Below, one piece after another: positions 36,023 through 44,085 of a stretch of 64,000 nt of DNA (within the stretch, counting starts at the first letter, position 1; each line of letters starts with the position of its first letter). Made by a program: the position numbers and the translations under genes. The stretch is from Bacteroidales bacterium (GTDB lineage: Bacteria; Bacteroidota; Bacteroidia; Bacteroidales; UBA932), in contig JAFYYM010000074.1 of NCBI GenBank assembly GCA_017557535.1, positions 1 to 64,000 of the forward strand, in the 5' to 3' direction. The notes beneath the pieces are model-generated. The model saw only the letters and a program-made list of their open reading frames with translations, searched no databases and was not told the origin of the DNA.

Positions 36023-37157
36023 CCCTACCTTTCCGCATCACTAGCTTCACATGGATGTCGCTGTCGTAGATTACGATGTCGGCATCCTTTCCTTTCTCCA
36101 GAGTTCCTTTACGGTCTTGGACTCCAATGATTCTCGCTGGAGTCTCAGAGCTCATCCTTATCGCATCGGTGAAAGGAATCCCGGCGCTCACCATAGTCCT
36201 GATAAGGACATCCATGGTGGCCACGCTGCCGGCCAAAGCGGAACGGTCTGACAGTTTGCAGACCCCGTCTTCCACGATGACACGCCCGTCGGAGATACCG
36301 CTCACGTCCCCTCCCGCGGAAGCCGCCAGAGCATCAGTGATTAGAGCTGTACTATCCGCTCCCTTTATCTGGTAGATCAACCGGAGGATCGCCGGAGGGA
36401 CATGCTTGCCGTCAGCGATCACCTCGACTGTTATTCCCGGAATGAGATAGACGCTCTCAACCGTACCCTCGTGCTTGTATTCCCTGACATTATGTACGCT
36501 TGTCATCGCATTGTAGAAATGGGTGGCATGTGTGCAGCCGCATTCGTAGGCTTTGAGAACCTGGGAATACTCAGCTTCGGTATGAGCCAGTGAAGCCAGG
36601 ACCGAATGCTCACGGAGACATTGGGCAAAAGCCTCAGCCCCGGGAAGCTCAGGAGCGAAATCCCACCGTTTGATGACTTGCGTGCTGTTCAGGATGGCCT
36701 TATAGTCCTCCTCGACTGGAGGGGTGACATATTCCGGAATGATCGCTCCGACCTTGCGAGGATTCAGGTACGGGCCTTCAAGATGAAGTCCGAGTAAAGG
36801 AGACTCCGACTCGGAAATCATTTTCTCGCAGGTCTTTACTGATCTCAGGATTGTCTCGGTAGGACAAGCCGGCAGGGTGGGAAGGAAGGATGTTGTGCCG
36901 TATCGGGCGTGTGAGTCCATCACAGCCCGGAAGGCATCCTCTGTCGCTTCAACAAACTCCCGTCCTCCGCCTCCGTGGATGTGGAGGTCAATTCCGCCGG
37001 GAACCACGTAGTGTCCCCTCGCATCATATACCGTCGCCTCCGGAATCTCGACGGGAGAAGCGGTGATTTCCTCGATAACTCCGTCCCTGACAACGACGTT
37101 CCCGTTGATTGTCCCTGATGGAGTCAGGACTTTCCCTCCGACTATTATAGTGAACAT
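35997..37157 (-). CDS. nagA: N-acetylglucosamine-6-phosphate deacetylase (copy 1)
   Basis: A 386-residue cytoplasmic amidohydrolase that would deacetylate GlcNAc-6-phosphate to GlcN-6-phosphate for NagB. Motifs are GIDLHIHGGGG near 55-65, the metal-ligand Glu in GLHLEGPYLN near 127, HATHFYNAMT with metal/substrate His residues, and the catalytic Asp in ALITDALAAS. It is the last gene of the long minus-strand operon that starts at 48604. A second copy lies at 44079 in the same operon. This copy has the standard THFYNAM motif and is the better match for GlcNAc-6-phosphate. Confidence 0.9.
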   Translation of the reverse strand: MFTIIVGGKVLTPSGTINGNVVVRDGVIEEITASPVEIPEATVYDARGHYVVPGGIDLHIHGGGGREFVEATEDAFRAVMDSHARYGTTSFLPTLPACPTETILRSVKTCEKMISESESPLLGLHLEGPYLNPRKVGAIIPEYVTPPVEEDYKAILNSTQVIKRWDFAPELPGAEAFAQCLREHSVLASLAHTEAEYSQVLKAYECGCTHATHFYNAMTSVHNVREYKHEGTVESVYLIPGITVEVIADGKHVPPAILRLIYQIKGADSTALITDALAASAGGDVSGISDGRVIVEDGVCKLSDRSALAGSVATMDVLIRTMVSAGIPFTDAIRMSSETPARIIGVQDRKGTLEKGKDADIVIYDSDIHVKLVMRKGRVIPGRNTR

Positions 37158-37169
37158 TGTGCGAGGAAG

Positions 37170-38102
37170 CTATTGATTGTAAGGTGTATAGGACATCCAG
37201 TCAGTCTCCAGTTCGTAGAGATATAAGGGCTTCTCAATGGATGCGGGATTGGTGTCTACCGGCCAGTTGTTGGTATGCCAGAAGTTTAGACGGTATCTTG
37301 TCCTCAGGCACGGGACGCCGTCTTTTGAAGGATGTCCAGGGAAGAGAGTCTGTCCTCCTTTATAGTCCCACAATACAACTTTATCACCTGTCTCGGGATG
37401 GATTATCCACCATACCAGATGGTCGGGATACCAGTCCCAACCATAGGTGTAGAACTGCTTCGAAGCGTCGTAGCCTTCTATTGGATCAATAGTTTCCGGC
37501 AGGTTCTGGCAATCCGTAAGGGCGGTTCTGGGGATACGTTCCACTGAGCCGTCAGGCAAACGGGTCTCACCTCTGAATGTGGTCTCCAGGATCTCGCCGG
37601 TGGCAAGATTGATGGTGCGTCCAACACGGTTCAGTGAGCCCCTCTTACCTGTCCAGGTGCCGATATATATGATTCTGGGATCGGCTAGAAGCCATTCGAA
37701 GTCAATCTCACTTAGTCCAGATTCCGGTTCGACATTGTAGGTGAAATATCCCACCACGGCACCTATATTAGGCTGAGCGTCTCTGGCGTTTGGGACCTTC
37801 AGCCTTGCTGAATAGCTACCGTAGAAAGTATAGTCTTTGGAGATGATCTCCGGGCCTTTTCCGGCGCCCGCCGGATCTGCCGGATCGATGCGGTAGAGCA
37901 TGATGTCCGTGCCGGCCTCGGTGAATGAGCGTATGCCGGAATAATAACGAGAGTCATATCCGGATTGCCTGTAATTGTAGTCGAAGAATTCCGAGGTCTC
38001 ATTTGAGAAATTCTCGGTGAAGGCTCCGTGGAACTTCGCTTCTTGCGCGAATACCTGCCCGGCAACCATAAGGAGCAGGGCACTGAGGGAGTATTTCATC
38101 AT
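37170..38102 (-). CDS. GH16-like glycoside hydrolase, exported
   Basis: A 310-residue exported protein (signal peptide ending GQVFAQ) with a beta-jelly-roll of GH16 type. The active-site strand reads SEIDFEWL, with E132, D134 and E136, the ExDxE spacing used by some GH16 subfamilies rather than the ExDxxE seen in the GH16 at 9135. Supporting stretches are YTFYGSYSARLKVPNA and YTYGWDWYPDHLVWWI. It would make endo cuts in a beta-linked polymer. It lies 2 nt after the GH20-like gene and 12 nt before nagA, in the amino-sugar operon, which suggests an N-acetylhexosamine-containing chain as substrate; that is inference. Confidence 0.8.
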   Translation of the reverse strand: MMKYSLSALLLMVAGQVFAQEAKFHGAFTENFSNETSEFFDYNYRQSGYDSRYYSGIRSFTEAGTDIMLYRIDPADPAGAGKGPEIISKDYTFYGSYSARLKVPNARDAQPNIGAVVGYFTYNVEPESGLSEIDFEWLLADPRIIYIGTWTGKRGSLNRVGRTINLATGEILETTFRGETRLPDGSVERIPRTALTDCQNLPETIDPIEGYDASKQFYTYGWDWYPDHLVWWIIHPETGDKVVLWDYKGGQTLFPGHPSKDGVPCLRTRYRLNFWHTNNWPVDTNPASIEKPLYLYELETDWMSYTPYNQ

Positions 38103-38104
38103 CC

Positions 38105-39205
38105 TTATTCTTTAGCCATCTCTTTCATATATGAGAGAACCGCTTTCAGGGCCTTGGCATCGCTTCCGCCACGATTGTTTACCTCTTCTTTCCCATAATA
38201 TGCCTTCAAGAAAGCGTTTGCCCCGCTCCATATCGTGTGGACGTAACCCTGAAGATACTTCTTAGTCTCACGGCTAGTCTGTGTGCGGAACTTTACCATG
38301 TCCTTAACCTGCTGGACGGAGGTCTCCGGGTTGCGATATCCGCAGGAGACAACAGGTAGGCCTTTCATGGCGAAATACACTCCCGAGAGGTCAGCCCGCT
38401 CGTAGTGCCAGTCGCAAATGAGGATATCCTTGGGAATCATGTCAATGGCTCGCCAGGTCTCGTTGTAACTGGCTTCCCACTCGCCGAGTCCCGTGGTTCT
38501 TCCGTCGAGCAGCCTGTCTCCCCATATCATCAATTGCCTGCCTGAGAGGGCAAGATGGTCATGGATTGTGCGAACCTCTCCGGCATATAACTCAGCCCTG
38601 TCACGTCCCTTGCAACGTGGACACTCCTTCTCACCAAGATAAAACACCTCGTCCATGCCAGCATGGAACGCATCGGTCTGGAATGCGTCACAAATCTCGT
38701 CGATTATGTCAAAGACAACCTTATGGACATCGGGATGGAGAGGACAGTAGCTCTTGCAATATAATCCCTGCGGATTTGGCCAGCCTGTGTAGTCCTCTGT
38801 CTTAACGGATGGCGTCTCGTCGAACTCTGGATATGCCCTGAGAAGGGCATTGGTTTCTTTCGCCCAAGACTGATGCCCGAGGAGGTTAACATGGGGAACC
38901 AGCCGGATGCCATGCTCTCGGCAAACCGCCACAAGATTGTCAACATCAGCCTTGGAGAGAGGGTTCTTATCCCTGAGTTCCGGATGGGACTCGTAGGCAT
39001 ACCCCCAATCTACACGGAGAATCAAAAGATTCAGTTTCGCCGGGACAAGTTCCTCCTCGATGAAACGGATGAAGGGTTTGACATCTTGGGGCGTGGGAGC
39101 GGCGACGGAGAGTCCCCTGATGGGAATTCTCTCGTCAAGGGTTTGAGCGATTGCGGTAATGCCTACGGACATTGAGGCCAGGAGGAGAAATAGAAGTTTT
39201 CTCAT
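38105..39205 (-). CDS. GH20-like beta-N-acetylhexosaminidase, exported
   Basis: A 366-residue protein with a signal peptide ending ITAIAQ. It resembles the catalytic barrel of GH20 enzymes: HVNLLGHQSWAKE near 105-117 and the catalytic pair D185-E186 in AFHAGMDEVFYLGE. These enzymes remove terminal GlcNAc or GalNAc using the substrate acetamido group. It lacks the N-terminal GH20b domain found in many members and is shorter than usual, so it belongs to a divergent branch. GLYCKSYCPLHPDV and the CPRC motif give four nearby cysteines. Its place before GH16 and nagA supports an amino-sugar role. Confidence 0.78.
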   Translation of the reverse strand: MRKLLFLLLASMSVGITAIAQTLDERIPIRGLSVAAPTPQDVKPFIRFIEEELVPAKLNLLILRVDWGYAYESHPELRDKNPLSKADVDNLVAVCREHGIRLVPHVNLLGHQSWAKETNALLRAYPEFDETPSVKTEDYTGWPNPQGLYCKSYCPLHPDVHKVVFDIIDEICDAFQTDAFHAGMDEVFYLGEKECPRCKGRDRAELYAGEVRTIHDHLALSGRQLMIWGDRLLDGRTTGLGEWEASYNETWRAIDMIPKDILICDWHYERADLSGVYFAMKGLPVVSCGYRNPETSVQQVKDMVKFRTQTSRETKKYLQGYVHTIWSGANAFLKAYYGKEEVNNRGGSDAKALKAVLSYMKEMAKE

Positions 39206-39222
39206 GACATGGGATTTTAACT

Positions 39223-40419
39223 TTATATCTTCAATTTAAGACCAGCCTTGCCAAGAAGCCAGGCTGTTGCGATGCAGAGCATCGAGAACAGGGCGCATTT
39301 GAATATTCCTATACCTCCGGCTAACCAAGATGGCACAGCCGGGGACAGAGCTCTCCATAGCGCGTAATAGAGGTAGGGCATCATGTATACCGTCAGGGTA
39401 GCCGTTCCCGCAGGACTCAATGGCTTGAACCAGCCTGTCCAGTCACGCTTGTCAAGCCATCTGAGCAGGGTGTAGAATGCCACGGAAATCGCGGAAACAT
39501 ATAAGCACCAAGGGAGGGTCCCGATTATCTTGGATGTGATCCAGAACTGGTGAGACCCCCATCCTAAAAGGGCTAGCGCGGAAGCCGCCGCAACCCCGAC
39601 GCAGATACGGCGAGAGCCCTCTTTCCCGGACAGGCGCCTGTCGGTGAGTGTGGTGACCATGCCTCCCAGGACCATCAATGCGCTTGATCCGTTTCCAAGG
39701 TGAATCGCGCGGGAGAAATCGGAGATGAAATTGCCACCTCCAATCAAGCCCTCACCGCCTCGCAGGTTGGTCGTGAGCATATTCAAGACACAAACCGCCA
39801 GCCAAAGCACAGCGATTACCCAGGGCTTTTTCCGGCATAACATCCATGCGGTCGCGCAGAACAAGTACGCCCATCCGATTAATCCCAGTATTCCCCACCA
39901 ACTCGCCCGGAAATAGCCTCCTTCGCCGTCACGGAAGGTAAAGGCAAGTAGGGCCAATATGACTATCCCTGCTGCTTGCAACCACTTTTTTGGCTTAAAA
40001 TCAACCGGATACTGGTTCCATACCAGGAAAAAGCCCAGCACCATAAAGATCCAGTAGAGTCCTTTCCCATAACCTCCTATCGGAGCGAAACCAGCCTCGG
40101 AGTTGACGGTGAAAACTCCCATCAGAATCAGGGCTAGTGACCGCAGGAATATATGGCCGAAAATTCCCTCGCCTGATTGCCCCTTTGAGAATCTGCGTTC
40201 CAGGGCGTAGGGAATGGACATTCCCACAGAGAAAAGGAACATGGGGAACACAATGTCGGCCAGACCCATTCCATCTTGAGCGGCTTTGGTATGGCCTATC
40301 CATTCAGGGACATTGCCAACAGACCAGAGGTCATTCACCAACACCATCAGGAACATGGTGAGTCCCCGGAACATGTCTATAGCGCGGTTGCGCTTCTGAA
40401 GTGAACCGTCTTCCGGCAT
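39223..40419 (-). CDS. DUF5009/HGSNAT-like membrane acyltransferase
   Basis: A 398-residue integral membrane protein with about 10-11 helices. It matches the family of heparan-alpha-glucosaminide N-acetyltransferase-like proteins (RNRAIDMFRGLTMFLMVLVND at the start, then the conserved ADIVFPMFLFSVGMSIPYAL). Human HGSNAT moves acetyl groups across a membrane to terminal glucosamine. By analogy this protein could acetylate free amino groups of glucosamine in the periplasm, making sugars fit for GH20 or NagA. That role is inferred; many bacterial members have no assigned reaction. It lies mid-operon between an unknown gene and the GH20-like gene. Confidence 0.8.
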   Translation of the reverse strand: MPEDGSLQKRNRAIDMFRGLTMFLMVLVNDLWSVGNVPEWIGHTKAAQDGMGLADIVFPMFLFSVGMSIPYALERRFSKGQSGEGIFGHIFLRSLALILMGVFTVNSEAGFAPIGGYGKGLYWIFMVLGFFLVWNQYPVDFKPKKWLQAAGIVILALLAFTFRDGEGGYFRASWWGILGLIGWAYLFCATAWMLCRKKPWVIAVLWLAVCVLNMLTTNLRGGEGLIGGGNFISDFSRAIHLGNGSSALMVLGGMVTTLTDRRLSGKEGSRRICVGVAAASALALLGWGSHQFWITSKIIGTLPWCLYVSAISVAFYTLLRWLDKRDWTGWFKPLSPAGTATLTVYMMPYLYYALWRALSPAVPSWLAGGIGIFKCALFSMLCIATAWLLGKAGLKLKI

Positions 40420-40438
40420 GCTCTACTGATATGTGGAA

Positions 40439-41200
40439 TTACAGGTCGTCAATAGGATTCCTTCCAAGTGTTCCTGTGGAACTCGTCGAAGCAAGGCTTG
40501 AATACTTCAAGATCACATGCCAGGAAGATTGATTCCTGACGTCAGCGTCCAGGGTGATGGATCCATTCGGGAGGTTGTAAACGGCGACATTGCTCCCTGT
40601 TGAGGTCACCGGTTCAATGCCATATTTCTGGGTGAGAGAAGCCTGGAGCGAATCGTATGCCTTCTCCAGGTTGTCCCAATCAGAGATAACCGGGAAGTCA
40701 ACACGAACTTCGCTGACCGGGTTATTGCCTGAAGGCGTCACTTTACATCCGCTATATCCAGCGAAATCACCGGAATAAGTACCGTTGCCAGCGCTCTTGA
40801 AGCCAGCCTTGACCAATTCGTTTCCGAAGACCGAAAGCGAGCCTTTGATGGGAATTCCCTTGAATGTCAGAGGGGAAGACGCAGTGGCCGGAGTGGTGGA
40901 TGTCGTTGAAGGAACATTGATGGTTGCCGAGGGCTCATCATCATCTCCGATACCAAGCTGCCTCTCCAGATCTTTGATGTCCTTGGGGACATCCTTGTCG
41001 GACTTCTTCTCCGATGATTTCTTCTCGGAATCCTTTTTGGGACTGAACCAGCCTCCATCCGTATCCTCAGTCTTCTCTGTGTTCTCGGTTCCTCCCAGTC
41101 CTCCGGGCAGGGAGATCACGTTCCCGTAATGGTCGGAGCAATATTTCACGGCAAGATATGCTACCGCGACGATCAAAACAAGTCTAATAAGTCTTTTCAT
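40439..41200 (-). CDS. Unrecognised single-pass membrane protein
   Basis: A 253-residue protein with one N-terminal hydrophobic helix (about 5-20), then a charged low-complexity linker rich in Lys, Glu, Ser and Asp (about 38-85, with repeats such as SEKKSSEKKSDKD), a Thr/Ser/Ala-rich stretch (about 95-110) and a C-terminal globular domain (about 112-240). That domain starts FKGIPIKGSLSVFGNELVKAGF and is predicted alpha/beta. I do not recognise it. It resembles envelope-anchored Bacteroidota proteins with a flexible spacer. It is the only gene without a carbohydrate link in its operon, with short gaps on both sides. Confidence 0.65.
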   Translation of the reverse strand: MKRLIRLVLIVAVAYLAVKYCSDHYGNVISLPGGLGGTENTEKTEDTDGGWFSPKKDSEKKSSEKKSDKDVPKDIKDLERQLGIGDDDEPSATINVPSTTSTTPATASSPLTFKGIPIKGSLSVFGNELVKAGFKSAGNGTYSGDFAGYSGCKVTPSGNNPVSEVRVDFPVISDWDNLEKAYDSLQASLTQKYGIEPVTSTGSNVAVYNLPNGSITLDADVRNQSSWHVILKYSSLASTSSTGTLGRNPIDDL

Positions 41201-41234
41201 GTCCGATTGGTTTTCTGTATAACAAATATAATAA

Positions 41235-41912
41235 TCAATTCAATTCCTTGATGCGGATGTCGCGGAATTGAACGGAATTGTCGTGGTCCTGGATCAGGAT
41301 GTGGCCGCTCTCGAACTTACCGAAACCTTCCCGTGAGGCGAATTTGCTCTTCGCCACGGCCTCGTCGAACTCTTTCGAGAAACGGTCATACTCGACAATC
41401 TTGACTCCGTTCAGATAGTGCTCCACATGCCCTCCGCACACTTTGATTTTCAGCTTGTTCCAGTTGTCGTTCTTGAATCCGGCCTTGCTTTTGTCAGCCG
41501 GAAGCACGTCGTAGAGAGATCCGGTCAGCCTATCATCTTCCAGGAACTCCACTTGCTCGCTGAAATCCTTGTCATCGATAATCTGGTATTCGCAGCCTAT
41601 GCTCGGGTCATCGAAAGTCCCCGGGTTGATGAAATACTTGATCCCGCTGTTTGACAGGGGAGAGAGCTTGAATTCAGCCGAGAGGATGAAGTTGCCATAT
41701 ACCTTCCTGGTCATGATGTCTCCTCCCCTTACTCCTTCGGGATTGGAGGTGAGTATACCGTCCTTCAGGGACCATCCGACTTCAGGGAAGAAGTCACCGT
41801 TAACACTCTGCCAACCCTCAAATGAGTCCCCTTTGAACAGGGGAGTCCAACGGGAGCATCCCGCCAGGAGGATTGAGGCCAAGATGAATACAATAAGAGA
41901 GAACCTTTTCAT
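41235..41912 (-). CDS. DUF1080 (3-keto-disaccharide hydrolase-like) lipoprotein
   Basis: A 225-residue lipoprotein (lipobox LAGC). The DUF1080 jelly-roll is evident from WTPLFKGDSFEGWQSVNGDF, GNFILSAEFKLSPLSNSGIKY, WNKLKIKVCGGHVEHYLNGV and the end HDNSVQFRDIRIKEL. Members of this family cleave 3-keto-glycosides made by Gfo/Idh oxidoreductases, and here the gene lies 12 nt downstream of such an oxidoreductase (41925) in the same operon. The ATG at 41912 is used; the longer frame begins with TTG. I infer that the pair acts in the periplasm on an oxidised glycoside. A second, longer DUF1080 protein is at 56638. Confidence 0.85.
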   Translation of the reverse strand: MKRFSLIVFILASILLAGCSRWTPLFKGDSFEGWQSVNGDFFPEVGWSLKDGILTSNPEGVRGGDIMTRKVYGNFILSAEFKLSPLSNSGIKYFINPGTFDDPSIGCEYQIIDDKDFSEQVEFLEDDRLTGSLYDVLPADKSKAGFKNDNWNKLKIKVCGGHVEHYLNGVKIVEYDRFSKEFDEAVAKSKFASREGFGKFESGHILIQDHDNSVQFRDIRIKELN

Positions 41913-41924
41913 AACCAATTATTT

Positions 41925-43307
41925 CTAAAAAATCTTAGGCTCCCATCCCGGTTCGTAATCGCGTCCCCAGTATTTCTGGGCTTCGGGATCTCCGATTATG
42001 AATCCGTTTGTGGGATTAATCTGGATTGAATGTCCAACCCTCATGGCGATATTCGAGAACTGTACCAGCTGGGTGCTCTTGCATGCTTCCTCAAGAGTTG
42101 AATTCAGGGGAGTGCCCTGACGGATGGCATCAAACCAATTCTGGAAATGGAAGGCGTCGAGTTGCTCGGAAGGATTCTGGAGATCCCCGTCCTGGAACTT
42201 GATCTCGCTCACAGCCGTCCTGAGGACCTTTCCCTTGCCGTCGAGCACCTTATATTCGTTTCCTCCGCTGATAATTATTGAGCCATTTTCCCCAAAGAAT
42301 TGTATTCCAGTGGAGTAACCTTCGACCGGGACGGCGTTGCAGCTGCGGCCCTCCCAGGAGCCCGCCCCCTTGTCGCCGAACTGGAATGTGACCATTTGTG
42401 TGTCAAAGGCTTCCCAGTCATCATCGTACCGCCACCTTCCTCCGACGGAGTTGACTTGCGTTGGATAGTCGACACCGAGGCCCCATCTGATGACATCAAC
42501 GAAATGGGTTCCGTTATTCAAGGCTTCCCCAGTCCCCCAATTCCAGAACCAATGCCAATTGTAATGCACAATATTGTCCTTGAAATCATGCACTCTTGGT
42601 GCAGGTCCCTGCCAGAGGTCCCAGTCCAGATTGGATGGTACAGGGACAACCTTGCCTCTGCCGATAGAAGGCCTGTCAGTCGCATACCACGATTTAGCGT
42701 AGTGCACAGCTCCGATAGCTCCATCGTGTATTTCCTGGATGGCTTCCCGGACCCTGGGCCAGGAACGCCTCTGGTTGCCCACAGTAACCACTATCTCAGG
42801 ATGTTTGGCGGCGACGTTGAGGAGCATGTAGTTCTCCGCCGGATTGTGGGAAGTGGGTTTTTCAAGATACACATGCTTGCCGGCTTCGATGGCCATGATG
42901 GCGGCGGGAGCATGCCAGTGGTCCGGCATGGCGATCACAACTCCGTCAATCTCAGGAATTTCCAGGAGTTTCCTGATATCCTTTACTCCGACGGGACTTT
43001 TGCCAGTGATTATCTGGACTTCTTCCTGACATGCGGCCAAGGCGTTCGAATCACAGTCGCAGAGGTGAGTGACCTCGCACAGGGGCATCTTGGAGAAATT
43101 CTTGGCGAGGGCCTTGCCACGGGAATTGACTCCGATTACCGCAAGGCGGATGACGTCGTTAGCGCCTATGACCCGCTTTCCGGCGGGTGCTTCAACCTTT
43201 TTCTTTTTCCTGTCGCCGGCTTCGAGGCTGACTCCCTGGCCAAGACCAAGGGCCACGGATGCCAGAGCGGTGTTCTTGATGAAATCTCTTCTGGTTGTCA
43301 TATTCAT
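41925..43307 (-). CDS. Exported Gfo/Idh/MocA-family oxidoreductase (Tat signal)
   Basis: A 460-residue protein with a twin-arginine signal (TTRRDFIKNTALASVALGLG), so a folded NAD-bound enzyme is exported. The Rossmann domain starts VIRLAVIGVNSRGKALAKNF. DHWHAPAAIMAIEAGKHVYL leads to the EKPTSHNP motif with the catalytic Lys, and GEALNNGTHFVDVIRWGLG carries the active-site His. A basic patch (DRKKKKVEAP) separates the signal from the domain. The ATG at 43307 is chosen over a TTG at 43331. It sits between nagB and a DUF1080 gene, the partner expected in 3-keto-glycoside breakdown. Substrate unknown. Confidence 0.87.
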   Translation of the reverse strand: MNMTTRRDFIKNTALASVALGLGQGVSLEAGDRKKKKVEAPAGKRVIGANDVIRLAVIGVNSRGKALAKNFSKMPLCEVTHLCDCDSNALAACQEEVQIITGKSPVGVKDIRKLLEIPEIDGVVIAMPDHWHAPAAIMAIEAGKHVYLEKPTSHNPAENYMLLNVAAKHPEIVVTVGNQRRSWPRVREAIQEIHDGAIGAVHYAKSWYATDRPSIGRGKVVPVPSNLDWDLWQGPAPRVHDFKDNIVHYNWHWFWNWGTGEALNNGTHFVDVIRWGLGVDYPTQVNSVGGRWRYDDDWEAFDTQMVTFQFGDKGAGSWEGRSCNAVPVEGYSTGIQFFGENGSIIISGGNEYKVLDGKGKVLRTAVSEIKFQDGDLQNPSEQLDAFHFQNWFDAIRQGTPLNSTLEEACKSTQLVQFSNIAMRVGHSIQINPTNGFIIGDPEAQKYWGRDYEPGWEPKIF

Positions 43308-43317
43308 TGTCTTTTGA

Positions 43318-44085
43318 TTAATCCAATACAAAGCGGCCGCTGTCCCGGTCGAGATACAAAGTGGCGCTTTCGTGGCGGCGTAGGATTGACGCCGGACATA
43401 CTTCTGAAATGGGGCCTTTAAGCATCGCTCTGGCGGCTTCGGCCTTGGTTTTCGCCGGGACGACGCAGAACAGGTGGTCAGCCCCGAAAAGAACCGGGCA
43501 GGTCAGTGTGAGGGCATATTCCGGGACTTCCTCCAGGGTGCTGAAACATCCGTCATGAACCTGCTGAGTCCTGCATTTAAGGTCAAGGTCAACCTCTTTG
43601 ATGCGGAGAGGGTCGTTGAAATCAGCCACATGGGGATCATTGAAGGCGATATGGCCATTTTCTCCTATTCCCATGAACACTATGTCTATGTGCCGTTCCG
43701 ACAGTATCTTGTCATATCTGGCTACCGCTTCTTCCTTAGGAAGTTGGGAGCCTATGTAAAAGACTTCCTTGAAAGGGACCTTTTCGAATATTGCCCGCTT
43801 GAGGAAGTTGCCGAAGCCCTGGGGGGCGTTTTCCGGCAATCCCACATATTCATCCATGTGAAGGGCGGAAACCCGTCCCCAGTCAATTCCTCCGGCCTTT
43901 GAGAGGGCTGCCAGGAATTCATTCTGCGAAGGGGCGGCAGCGAACACAACGTTAACTTCTTCTTTCCTGGAGAGGATATTCCTAAGGCAGGTGGCCGCTT
44001 CGCTGGCGGCCGCCTCTCCCATAGACTCCCTGCTGTCGAAGACTTTTACAGATAGCCTGTCGACCTTGAAATTCTTTATCAGCAT
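43318..44085 (-). CDS. nagB: Glucosamine-6-phosphate deaminase
   Basis: A 255-residue cytoplasmic enzyme that turns GlcN-6-phosphate into fructose-6-phosphate and ammonia, the step after NagA. Signatures are ALHMDEYVGLPENAPQGFG (active-site Asp and lid), the catalytic GIGENGHIAFNDP near 150 and the C-terminal VPAKTKAEAARAMLKGPISE. It overlaps the upstream nagA (44079) by 7 nt, so the two are coupled. The residue after the active-site loop, TQQVHDGCFSTLEEVPEYAL, is in the usual place. With NagA and the MFS transporter it completes GlcNAc use except for a kinase, which is not seen in the window. Confidence 0.92.
   Translation of the reverse strand: MLIKNFKVDRLSVKVFDSRESMGEAAASEAATCLRNILSRKEEVNVVFAAAPSQNEFLAALSKAGGIDWGRVSALHMDEYVGLPENAPQGFGNFLKRAIFEKVPFKEVFYIGSQLPKEEAVARYDKILSERHIDIVFMGIGENGHIAFNDPHVADFNDPLRIKEVDLDLKCRTQQVHDGCFSTLEEVPEYALTLTCPVLFGADHLFCVVPAKTKAEAARAMLKGPISEVCPASILRRHESATLYLDRDSGRFVLD

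Noticed and set aside
42300-43421. Long open frame (373 codons) antisense to the Gfo/Idh gene
   Set aside because: It mirrors the oxidoreductase and the start of nagB; its translation has no domain pattern, whereas the minus-strand frame has clear motifs.
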